From positions 1-5,315 of the forward strand of contig DATKPK010000080.1 of assembly GCA_035524095.1 (NCBI GenBank): a stretch of DNA of 5,315 bases. Reading direction: 5' to 3'. How positions within the stretch are numbered: position 1 is the first letter of the stretch; each line of letters begins with the position of its first letter. Under the pieces are notes generated by a model. It saw nothing but the letters and a program-made list of their open reading frames with translations. It was not told where the DNA came from and made no database searches. Origin of the DNA: DATJUF01 sp035524095 (GTDB taxonomy: Bacteria; Desulfobacterota; Binatia; Binatales; Binataceae). The translations under genes were made by a program, and so were the position numbers. Positions 1-5,315 of this stretch are shown piece after piece.

Positions 1-641
1 ACGTCCTTGATCATATCGAGATAGGCTTCGAGGCTTTTCAGCGTTGGAGGCAGGCCGAAAGGCAGCTCAGGTCCTCCGAAGTAAAACTTCAGAAGCAGAG
101 GCTCGGTGAGAATGCCCTGGTCAAGAAAAACCATGGCGGCACGCAGAAAACTCGGATCGAAAATCTGAAGGGTCGGGCGGAGGCCGAGTTCGCGCGAGTT
201 CTCTAGAAAGTAGCGAATGGTCTCGTAAGAATTCTGATAGACCGATTTTTCACCGTGAGTCTTCTTCGAGGCTGGATCGTAACTGACCAGATTAACGGAG
301 CCCATGTCGCCGGCGCCAAGATCTGGCTTAGTGGCGGGATCCTTTGACAATTCGATGAAGTGGCTAAAGCGCGCGGCGGCATCGCCATCGCTGTTGAAGG
401 TGGGCCACAGCAGCGGTTGGCATACGGCACGGGTGCGGCGATAAACCTCGGCGTAAGAAGGAACGTCGTGGGCCCACTTGCCGGTTTCGGGATTGCGGAC
501 ATGAAAATGGATCAGAGCGGCGCCCGCTTTACAGGTAGCGATCGCGTCGGCAGCGATATCGGCCGGGCTATAGGCGATATTGGGGTTGAGCTTTTTCATC
601 GCATTGCCGTTGATCGCGGCTTCAATCATCACTTTCGCCAT
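1..641 (-). CDS. BKACE (DUF849) beta-keto acid cleavage enzyme, 3' end outside the window
   Basis: The minus strand reads open from an ATG at 639-641 to the left edge, giving 213 codons of a family usually about 270-310 residues long, so roughly the last quarter is missing. The product starts MAKVMIEAAINGNAMKKLNP and matches the BKACE/DUF849 family, whose founder Kce condenses a beta-keto acid with acetyl-CoA to give acetoacetate and a CoA ester. A TIM-barrel fold with a catalytic Zn2+ is known for the family. Visible here are the IHFHVR strand with H45 and H47, which match the two histidine metal ligands, the GDMGSVNL segment (residues 111-118) that follows the family's GS(V/L)N pattern, and the FGGP segment near the right end of the fragment. 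The third metal ligand, a late glutamate, would lie off the window. The start is supported by a GGAGGG Shine-Dalgarno at 649-654. The keto acid substrate cannot be deduced. The gene is divergent from the hydrolase at 897. Family assignment is confident, specificity unknown. Confidence 0.9.
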   Translation of the reverse strand, partial: MAKVMIEAAINGNAMKKLNPNIAYSPADIAADAIATCKAGAALIHFHVRNPETGKWAHDVPSYAEVYRRTRAVCQPLLWPTFNSDGDAAARFSHFIELSKDPATKPDLGAGDMGSVNLVSYDPASKKTHGEKSVYQNSYETIRYFLENSRELGLRPTLQIFDPSFLRAAMVFLDQGILTEPLLLKFYFGGPELPFGLPPTLKSLEAYLDMIKD

Positions 642-648
642 GGTCACG

Positions 649-654
649 CCCTCC
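649..654 (-). promoter_or_regulatory. Shine-Dalgarno site of the BKACE gene
   Basis: On the minus strand GGAGGG lies 7 bases upstream of the ATG at 639-641. It decides this start over other in-frame options, and the family N-terminus begins exactly here. Confidence 0.8.
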
Positions 655-798
655 ATCCGGCCGAGACGATCCTGCGGACGCCTCGTTAAGCCGAAGCATT
701 AGCAGGAAGCGGCGCGAAAATACCAGCACCCGGAAATCGTCAGGGTGGAGGACGCCTTACGGCTATTTTAACGGGGCCTCGGCATTCAGGAGGTACTC

Positions 799-813
799 AT
801 GACGCAAGAATAG
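799..813 (+). other. Four-codon reading frame behind a strong Shine-Dalgarno; possible leader or dead gene start
   Basis: AGGAGGT at 788-794 sits 4 bases upstream of ATG at 799-801, followed by ACG CAA GAA and a TAG stop (811-813), giving the peptide MTQE. Beyond the TAG the same frame stays open for 22 more codons to TAA at 880-882, only 14 bases before the hydrolase start. It could be the eroded start of a lost gene (a GAG to TAG change would restore a 27-residue frame), a minimal upstream reading frame affecting the hydrolase message, or chance. No homology is recognised in the read-through peptide. Confidence 0.3.
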
Positions 814-850
814 ATTGCGGGTAGTATCATGCAGATGGCCGTGCCGGTCC

Positions 851-866
851 ATCAACTTAGGTTGAT
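851..866. promoter_or_regulatory. Operator-like inverted repeat upstream of the hydrolase
   Basis: ATCAAC and GTTGAT form perfect 6-base arms around a 4-base spacer (TTAG). A further ATCA at 870-873 makes a second, smaller dyad, TGAT-TCG-ATCA, at 863-873. The dyad lies about 30 bases upstream of the hydrolase start and within the divergent region, where a dimeric repressor or activator would be expected to bind. If transcribed, it could instead form a short hairpin just upstream of the ribosome binding site. No regulator gene is in the window and no known operator consensus is matched. Confidence 0.4.
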
Positions 867-885
867 TCGATCAGCGCAGTAAAAC

Positions 886-893
886 GAGGTGGG
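886..893 (+). promoter_or_regulatory. Ribosome binding site of the hydrolase gene
   Basis: The purine-rich GAGGTGGG lies just upstream of the ATG at 897-899 (GAGGT ends 6 bases before it) and supports that start. Confidence 0.7.
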
Positions 894-896
894 ATA

Positions 897-1925
897 ATGG
901 CGTTCGCGGTGACAGATAATATAGTCAAGACCAAGCGGCACACGAGTTTCTATCTGGCATGTGGGGCGGAAGACGCACCGTTGATGATCTTCGTACACGG
1001 ATGGCCGGAGTTGTCACTGAGCTGGCGTCATCAGTTACCCGCCTTTGCCGCGCTGGGATTTCGCGCGATCGCGCCGGATATGCGCGGCTATGGACGATCG
1101 AGCGTTTACCCGCGCCATGAAGATTATGCGCTCGAACAAAGCGTCGCTGACATGCTCGAACTGCTCGAAGCTCAAGGACGAGACAAGGCAATATGGATTG
1201 GGCATGACTGGGGCAGTCCGGTGGTATGGAGCATGGCAAGCCATCATCCGGAGAAATGTATTGGAATAGTCAATCTCTGCGTACCATACTTTGCGAAAGG
1301 CTTCTCCTTGAAAAATCTGGTCGCGCAGGTAGATCGTAAAATCTATCCCGAAGCCAAATATCCGGCCGGGCAATGGGAATATATGTGCTTCTACGAAGAG
1401 AACTTCGACAAGGCGCGGTCGTCGTTCGAAATGGATATACCGAAACTCGTCAAGTTGCTATTCAGAGCGGGCGGTCCGGAAGGCAAAGGCCAGCCCGCGA
1501 TCACAGCAGGCGTACGCAACGATGGAGGCTGGTTTGGCGGGGCGACCGCGTTGCCGGACTTGCCGATCGACTCGGCAGTTCTCACGGAACAGGACCATCA
1601 TACCTACACGTCGGCATTGATACGCAATGGATTCTTCGGGCCGGATTCCTGGTACATGAATCACGCGCGGAACTTGGAATTTGGATTGAAGGCGCTCAAT
1701 GGCGGACGCCTGGAGATGCCGGTGCTGTTCCTGCATGCAGAATACGATTACGTATGCGAGACGATGGATTCACGATTGGCCGAGCCAATGCGGCGCGATT
1801 GTGCGAATCTCAGCGAGGTTATCGTGAAGTCGGGTCATTGGATGGCGCAGGAGAAGCCGGTATCGGTTAACGCAGCGATAGCACGATGGATGGCGACGCA
1901 GTTCCCTGATTTGTGGAGAATCTAG
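897..1925 (+). CDS. Epoxide-hydrolase-like alpha/beta hydrolase
   Basis: This complete 342-residue protein has the full signature of the epoxide hydrolase branch of the alpha/beta hydrolase fold, which opens epoxides to diols through an alkyl-enzyme ester. In order: the oxyanion-hole motif HGWPE (34-38), the core motif DMRGYGRS (61-68), the nucleophile elbow GHDWGS with Asp104 as nucleophile, a cap region of about 130-265, the acid Asp284 in HAEYDY, and the base His314 in SGHWMAQEKP. The two cap tyrosines that activate the epoxide correspond to Tyr162 (in EYMCFYEE, against DYQLYFQE of human soluble epoxide hydrolase, Tyr383) and Tyr253 (in GFFGPDSWY, against Tyr466). There is no signal peptide, so it should be cytoplasmic. 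Haloalkane or fluoroacetate dehalogenases share the fold, but HGxP plus both cap tyrosines favours an epoxide hydrolase. The true substrate is unknown. It stands alone on the plus strand and converges on the monooxygenase gene. Confidence 0.9.
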   Translation: MAFAVTDNIVKTKRHTSFYLACGAEDAPLMIFVHGWPELSLSWRHQLPAFAALGFRAIAPDMRGYGRSSVYPRHEDYALEQSVADMLELLEAQGRDKAIWIGHDWGSPVVWSMASHHPEKCIGIVNLCVPYFAKGFSLKNLVAQVDRKIYPEAKYPAGQWEYMCFYEENFDKARSSFEMDIPKLVKLLFRAGGPEGKGQPAITAGVRNDGGWFGGATALPDLPIDSAVLTEQDHHTYTSALIRNGFFGPDSWYMNHARNLEFGLKALNGGRLEMPVLFLHAEYDYVCETMDSRLAEPMRRDCANLSEVIVKSGHWMAQEKPVSVNAAIARWMATQFPDLWRI

Positions 1926-1945
1926 ATAAATGGGCCGGCAAATTG

Positions 1946-1961
1946 ATGCCGCGACAGGCAT
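1946..1961. terminator. Weak hairpin in the convergent gap; possible bidirectional terminator
   Basis: ATGCC and GGCAT form a 5-base-pair stem around a 6-base loop between the convergent stop codons at 1925 and 1974. There is no U-tract on either side, so it is not a classical intrinsic terminator. It is called mainly because of its position in the only 48 bases available. Confidence 0.25.
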
Positions 1962-1973
1962 GGTAATGTCAGC

Positions 1974-3623
1974 CTAGTTGAAGATCGCCTTCAGGAACTC
2001 AATTAAACGTTGCGCATCGGCTGGGAGTGATCGATAGCCGAGATACCCGTCCGGCCGAATGACATAAGCGCATGACCCGGCGGCGTGATAGGCGCGATGC
2101 AGGGCCTCTTCGCGGTCCATAATGATCTGTCCATTCCAATCGGGGGCGTCAGGCAGATTTGCGGGTAACACAAGATACGTGACGGCGTTTCGGCTGAACT
2201 TTGAGTTGATCTGATTGGCGATCGAAGCAAGGTGCGTAAGTTCCGATTGATCAGCATGGGGGCCGGCGAAGAGCAGCAACTTGTGATCGTCGCCGCGTAA
2301 CAATTCAAAGAAGCGGATTGAATTGCGATTACCTAGTGTCAATCCGCTCGCATCAGGGGCACGATCGCCAGCGCGAGGACCACTGCCGAGGGCCGTGATT
2401 GCCCGAAAGATGCCTTCGTGGTGCTCACCTACGATCGCGCTTCCTCGATAATTGACCGAGAGCTCGGACGTCGTACGCGGCATGAGGTTGCTGAACATCT
2501 CGGTCGACGACAGTAATGCGACAACGCGATTTCTGATTCCGATTGCAACGGGGTTTCTCAGTACCATGAAGCGCGTCATCGCGTCGGTGGATTTCAGAAC
2601 GCTGCGGCCGACGGCATGGCGCTCGGCCGAGTAACTATCGAGCACGGCTGGTCGAACGACACCTTTAAGTGTCAGTGCAAGCTTCCAGGCAAGATTATAG
2701 GCGTCTTGAAGGCCGGTGTTCATGCCTTGGCCACCGGCGGGCGAATGGATGTGGGCGGCATCGCCAGCGAGGAACACGCGCTTGACGCGATAGGAAGTGG
2801 CCTGGCGGCGGTGGATTTTGAAATAGGTCATCCACTTTGGATCATGCAGGCGAACGTCGCTGCCGCAGTGCTCATCGACTATCGCCTGCAACTCGGCAAG
2901 GGTTGGTTCACCATGGGCCGCAGCTGTGTTGACGTCGGCAATCAGCCGGTAGCGGCCACCTGTAATCGGAAAGAAAAAGAGCACGCCTTTTTCGCTCGCG
3001 AAACCGGAAATCTCGTCATCGGGCAAAGATGAGTTGACCATAGTGTCGGCCAGAGCGAATGATTCCTCGTATTCCAATCCTTCGAACGGAAGATTCAGTG
3101 AGTGACGAACGACGCTATGGGCACCGTCGCATCCGATGAGATATTCGGAACGGCAAGTCTCCGTGTGTCCGTCGGGGAGCCGCAAGCTTGCGGTAACGCC
3201 GTCTGCATCTTGAGTGAAGTCGATTAGCTCAATTGAGCGATCAATCGTAACGCCGAAATTTTCAAGATGCCTTGCGAGCAGCGATTCAGTATCGTGCTGC
3301 GGCAACATCAAGGCGAAATTGTAACGACTCTCGATGTGGTCGAAGGACAGGTGCGCGATGCGCTTGCCAGACGCGTAAAAGCTTGCGCCGTGAGCTTTAA
3401 CACCAACTGCGACAAATTGATCGGCGATTCCGATATTCTCGAAGATTTCGAGTGTACGCGCGTGAATCGCAAGCGCTTTCGAAAGCGGAGAGATCTCTGG
3501 TGTCTTGTCGATGATGCGGCATCGGATACCGTGGCGCGCGAGTTCCGACGCCATCATGAGGCCGGTCGGACCAGCGCCGACGACGAGGACGGGGACATCC
3601 GCTGCTGCCGGATTCTCGCTCAT
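1974..3623 (-). CDS. FAD-dependent monooxygenase, PheA/TfdB (class A aromatic hydroxylase) type
   Basis: The complete 549-residue protein is a class A flavoprotein monooxygenase, which uses FAD, NAD(P)H and O2 to hydroxylate, usually, an aromatic substrate. The N-terminal Rossmann motif is GAGPTG (16-21), with Asp39 at the end of the second strand for the FAD ribose. The CDG motif (165-167) binds FAD and NAD(P)H, and the AGDAAH motif (286-291) is followed by SPAGGQGMN (294-302), all in the canonical order. From about residue 410 onward there is a thioredoxin-like C-terminal domain without CxxC, as in phenol hydroxylase, pentachlorophenol 4-monooxygenase and MhpA relatives, so it is structural and not a thiol redox centre. 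Length is normal and nothing is missing. The ATG at 3621-3623 lies 7 bases after the stop of the upstream gene with only a weak GTGAG ribosome site, which suggests translational coupling. The substrate could be a phenol, a polyketide-like aromatic or an antibiotic; the sequence does not say which. Confidence 0.93.
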   Translation of the reverse strand: MSENPAAADVPVLVVGAGPTGLMMASELARHGIRCRIIDKTPEISPLSKALAIHARTLEIFENIGIADQFVAVGVKAHGASFYASGKRIAHLSFDHIESRYNFALMLPQHDTESLLARHLENFGVTIDRSIELIDFTQDADGVTASLRLPDGHTETCRSEYLIGCDGAHSVVRHSLNLPFEGLEYEESFALADTMVNSSLPDDEISGFASEKGVLFFFPITGGRYRLIADVNTAAAHGEPTLAELQAIVDEHCGSDVRLHDPKWMTYFKIHRRQATSYRVKRVFLAGDAAHIHSPAGGQGMNTGLQDAYNLAWKLALTLKGVVRPAVLDSYSAERHAVGRSVLKSTDAMTRFMVLRNPVAIGIRNRVVALLSSTEMFSNLMPRTTSELSVNYRGSAIVGEHHEGIFRAITALGSGPRAGDRAPDASGLTLGNRNSIRFFELLRGDDHKLLLFAGPHADQSELTHLASIANQINSKFSRNAVTYLVLPANLPDAPDWNGQIIMDREEALHRAYHAAGSCAYVIRPDGYLGYRSLPADAQRLIEFLKAIFN

Positions 3624-3630
3624 GACATAC

Positions 3631-4326
3631 TCACGGATTCCACTTTCTCACACGGGCCTCCCAGTCTGCGACCGCTTTTTTCACAAACGTCAGCCACGCT
3701 TCGCGCCCAGCGACTTCCGCTCTGTGGCGAGCTTTATTTAGTGGTTCCTTTTGTTTCTTGAGAGTTTTAAGTCTGCGTTCCACCTTGGCGATTTCAGCTT
3801 TGCGTATGAGTATCCTTCGAAGCTGGAGATGTTTCTCCTCACGGTCAATCAGTTTTTGGATCTTTTTCTCAAACGCTTTGCCATAGTCGGTTGGAACCTG
3901 AAGCGGAAGGTGCGTACCTCCAGCGTCTCCGAGCCAGGTCAATTCACGGCCGGTTTGCTCCAGATAATATCTGACTCCGCCGATCGCTAATATGAGGGAT
4001 TGAAGAGCATCTACCCCGCCATTAAAGCGAACGCCTGATTCGACGATTCCCTCGATTGAGAACGGGCAAAGCCAATCATCGCTAGCAAATTGCCGCGGCT
4101 CACCGATTTTAATTGTGACGTGGAGACCAGAGGCTTTCTTGTCAACCAGCAGGCGCGAGGCGATTACGCGGCCCAATCCTGCTTTCTTACACTCCCGCTC
4201 CGCTTGACGAAGAGCGCGCATCTCGGCGGCAGATCGAAGCGCTAGGCCCTCCGGTTCCGATCGACTATCTGACCGACGCTTTTTTGGAACGTTGTCCTTG
4301 GGCGCCTCGGGCGAGCGAGCTGCCAT
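3631..4326 (-). CDS. DUF6968-like protein with basic N-terminus and long charged helical tail
   Basis: This 231-residue protein has no known function. Residues 1-50 are charged and low in complexity, rich in Lys, Arg and Glu. Residues about 53-144 form a compact domain whose pattern (VTIKIGEPRQ, DDWLCPFSIEG, GGVDALQSLILAIGGVRYYL, ELTWLG) recalls, from memory, the small DUF6968 family of bacterial proteins. Residues about 148-227 are almost uninterrupted charged helix (KKIQKLIDREEKHLQLRR onward), probably a coiled coil. There is no signal peptide or membrane segment. The gene begins 16 bases after the VWA stop and ends 7 bases before the monooxygenase start, so it is probably co-transcribed with both. 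No Shine-Dalgarno precedes the ATG at 4324-4326 (the sequence there is pyrimidine-rich). Initiation may rely on coupling, or the true start may be internal, for example Met36. It could be an adaptor or a substrate-binding partner of the VWA protein; that is inference. Confidence 0.6.
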   Translation of the reverse strand: MAARSPEAPKDNVPKKRRSDSRSEPEGLALRSAAEMRALRQAERECKKAGLGRVIASRLLVDKKASGLHVTIKIGEPRQFASDDWLCPFSIEGIVESGVRFNGGVDALQSLILAIGGVRYYLEQTGRELTWLGDAGGTHLPLQVPTDYGKAFEKKIQKLIDREEKHLQLRRILIRKAEIAKVERRLKTLKKQKEPLNKARHRAEVAGREAWLTFVKKAVADWEARVRKWNP

Positions 4327-4342
4327 CGGAGGGGTGGGCGCG

Positions 4343-5315
4343 CTACCAGCGGACGACTTGTTCGTAGATCTTCGGCAACTGGCGCGGCAAGGAAGTGATG
4401 TCGTCGATTACCAAGTAGCGCTGCGGCGAGCACATCTGGCGCAAGTAATCGTGGCCGGTGCGATCAACCGTAATGCAGAACGAGAGCACGCCCGCCATCT
4501 CCAGTTCCTTGAGCGCAACCATCGTGTCCTGAATACCGTAGGCGTTGGAGCGGCGGTCGTGGCCGTAATCGAAATCCTGCGGGAAGCCGTCGCTCAGCAG
4601 GATGACGTGTTTGGCACGCGAGGAGACGTCTTTGAATTTTTCGCGGACGTGGCGAATCGCGGCACCCATCCGGGTGGAACGCTTAGGCTCAACGGCACCG
4701 ACACGAGCCTTCACCTCATCCGACAATTCCTGATCGAACTCCTTGATGACGTAGAACTCGACGTTGTCACGGCCATGGCCGGAGAAGCCCATGATGGAAT
4801 AGGAGTCACCGATTTCTTCGAGCGACTGGGCCATGATGACAAGCGCTTCCTTGTTGACGTCAATGATGCGGCGTGGGCGCTGAGGACTCTGCGGACGGCG
4901 CTGCCAGGCCTTCATCCAATCGTCGTTGTCGGGTTCGTCGTCGGTGGCCTTGCGCATCTCGCGATGAATCGGCTCGTCAGTCGAAGCGGACATATCGAGC
5001 AGGAAGAGCGTGGCGACGTCGCGAGCCTCTTTTTTGCGAGCGCGGTAGACGCGATTGTCGGGAACCTCGCCCATCCGGCGGGCCACGCGCGATTCTATCG
5101 TGCGATCGAAATCGATCTCGTCGCCGTCTTCGAGGCCACGGACCATCCGATAGGAGGCAGGGCGAATACGCTGAAAGTGGCGGCGGACCTGCGGCAAGAC
5201 GTCGCTGTAACGCACGAGAGTATTAGCGAAGAAATCGCCGTTGTCGCCGTCGAGCTGGATTTCGCGGAGGCGGCACCAGTTGCGGCGATAATCAGCCATT
5301 ACATAGTCCCACTCG
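4343..5315 (-). CDS. NorD/CbbO-like VWA-domain protein, C-terminal part
   Basis: The frame is open to the right edge. The ATG at 5297-5299 is probably not the start, because five in-frame codons before it read EWDYV, and EWDY followed by a YRRNWCR segment is the conserved lead-in to the VWA domain in NorD and CbbO proteins. About 323 residues are visible of a protein that in this family is usually 600 or more. Counting from that internal Met, the VWA domain has an intact metal-ion-dependent adhesion site: DMSAS (102-106), Thr209 in STRMGAA and Asp237 in LLSDGFP. Between the first motif and the next conserved helix is an acidic, proline- and arginine-rich loop (about 108-145). Known relatives work in the cytoplasm with a MoxR-class AAA+ ATPase to activate an enzyme such as nitric oxide reductase or Rubisco, so such an ATPase is expected upstream, to the right. 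Neither of those targets is in the window, so calling it norD or cbbO would be unsafe. It heads the run VWA, DUF6968-like, monooxygenase. Confidence 0.87.
   Translation of the reverse strand, partial: EWDYVMADYRRNWCRLREIQLDGDNGDFFANTLVRYSDVLPQVRRHFQRIRPASYRMVRGLEDGDEIDFDRTIESRVARRMGEVPDNRVYRARKKEARDVATLFLLDMSASTDEPIHREMRKATDDEPDNDDWMKAWQRRPQSPQRPRRIIDVNKEALVIMAQSLEEIGDSYSIMGFSGHGRDNVEFYVIKEFDQELSDEVKARVGAVEPKRSTRMGAAIRHVREKFKDVSSRAKHVILLSDGFPQDFDYGHDRRSNAYGIQDTMVALKELEMAGVLSFCITVDRTGHDYLRQMCSPQRYLVIDDITSLPRQLPKIYEQVVRW

Larger units (their letters stand above)
642..896. other. Divergent intergenic region between the BKACE and hydrolase genes
   Basis: These 255 bases separate two divergent genes and should carry promoters for both. 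I found no convincing -35/-10 pair on either strand, so no promoter is called. What can be seen is the BKACE ribosome binding site at the left end, a strong unused-looking Shine-Dalgarno with a four-codon frame at 788-813, a perfect inverted repeat at 851-866 followed by an extra ATCA half-site at 870-873, and the hydrolase ribosome binding site at 886-893. No protein-coding signal of normal length was recognised. Confidence 0.8.

Noticed and set aside
360..689. Plus-strand open frame of 109 codons.
   Set aside because: It lies opposite the BKACE gene and its control region, has no family features, and is explained by the minus-strand gene.
862..890. Possible promoter with TTGATT at 862-867 as a -35 element.
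   Set aside because: At the proper spacing the sequence is cgaggt, which is the ribosome binding site and not a -10 element, and it would leave no room for a leader.
1373..1870. Plus-strand open frame of 165 codons within the hydrolase gene.
   Set aside because: It is a different frame of the hydrolase coding strand. The composition is Arg/Gly-rich shadow and the hydrolase carries all the conserved motifs.
897..1925. Loss of the first cap tyrosine in the epoxide hydrolase (Phe165 where Tyr might be expected).
   Set aside because: Realigning EYMCFYEE with DYQLYFQE of human soluble epoxide hydrolase puts the catalytic Tyr383 against Tyr162, which is present. The active site looks complete.
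2616..3032. Plus-strand open frame of 138 codons opposite the monooxygenase.
   Set aside because: The minus-strand monooxygenase has intact motifs across this stretch, so the plus frame is an antisense shadow.
1974..3623. Thioredoxin-like C-terminal domain of the monooxygenase as a redox-active fusion.
   Set aside because: No CxxC motif is present, and a non-redox thioredoxin-like domain is normal in PheA/TfdB-type hydroxylases.
3267..3761. Plus-strand open frame of 164 codons spanning the junction of two minus-strand genes.
   Set aside because: It overlaps the N-terminal Rossmann region of the monooxygenase and the tail of the DUF6968-like gene, both well supported. No recognisable domain is seen in it.
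4873..5226. Plus-strand open frame of 117 codons opposite the VWA gene.
   Set aside because: It is a highly arginine-rich shadow of the VWA gene, which has an intact metal-site motif set on the other strand.

Overview
The window is a bacterial, gene-dense stretch of moderate to fairly high GC. Every recognisable gene is a catabolic enzyme or a protein-remodelling accessory factor. No rRNA, tRNA, CRISPR array, insertion sequence or phage gene was seen. The combination fits a soil or sediment organism with broad catabolic capacity: a BKACE/DUF849 enzyme, an epoxide-hydrolase-type alpha/beta hydrolase, a PheA/TfdB-type flavin monooxygenase and a NorD/CbbO-like VWA protein. Proteobacteria, or an uncultured group such as Binatota, would suit this, but taxonomy cannot be fixed from the sequence and this is only an impression.

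Layout from left to right. (1) Positions 1-641, minus strand: the first 213 codons of a BKACE/DUF849 beta-keto acid cleavage enzyme, whose 3' end lies outside the window. (2) Positions 642-896: a 255-base divergent intergenic region. It holds the ribosome binding sites of both flanking genes, a perfect 6+6 inverted repeat (851-866), and a strong Shine-Dalgarno sequence in front of a four-codon reading frame that stops at TAG. (3) Positions 897-1925, plus strand: a complete epoxide-hydrolase-like alpha/beta hydrolase with its full catalytic set. (4) Positions 1926-1973: a short convergent gap with one weak hairpin. (5) Positions 1974-5315, minus strand: three genes reading right to left, namely a VWA-domain protein (5' end off the window), a small basic protein with a DUF6968-like core and a long charged helical tail, and a complete FAD-dependent aromatic-hydroxylase-type monooxygenase. 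The gaps between them are only 16 and 7 bases, so they probably form one operon.

How the genes may work together. NorD and CbbO VWA proteins normally pair with a MoxR-class AAA+ ATPase (NorQ or CbbQ) to activate or repair a target enzyme. Such a partner would be expected beyond the right edge. The close coupling of the VWA gene to an uncharacterised DUF6968-like protein and a flavin monooxygenase is the least ordinary part of the window. The hydrolase and the BKACE enzyme are divergently transcribed and could share control through the dyad between them. Any joint pathway is inference.
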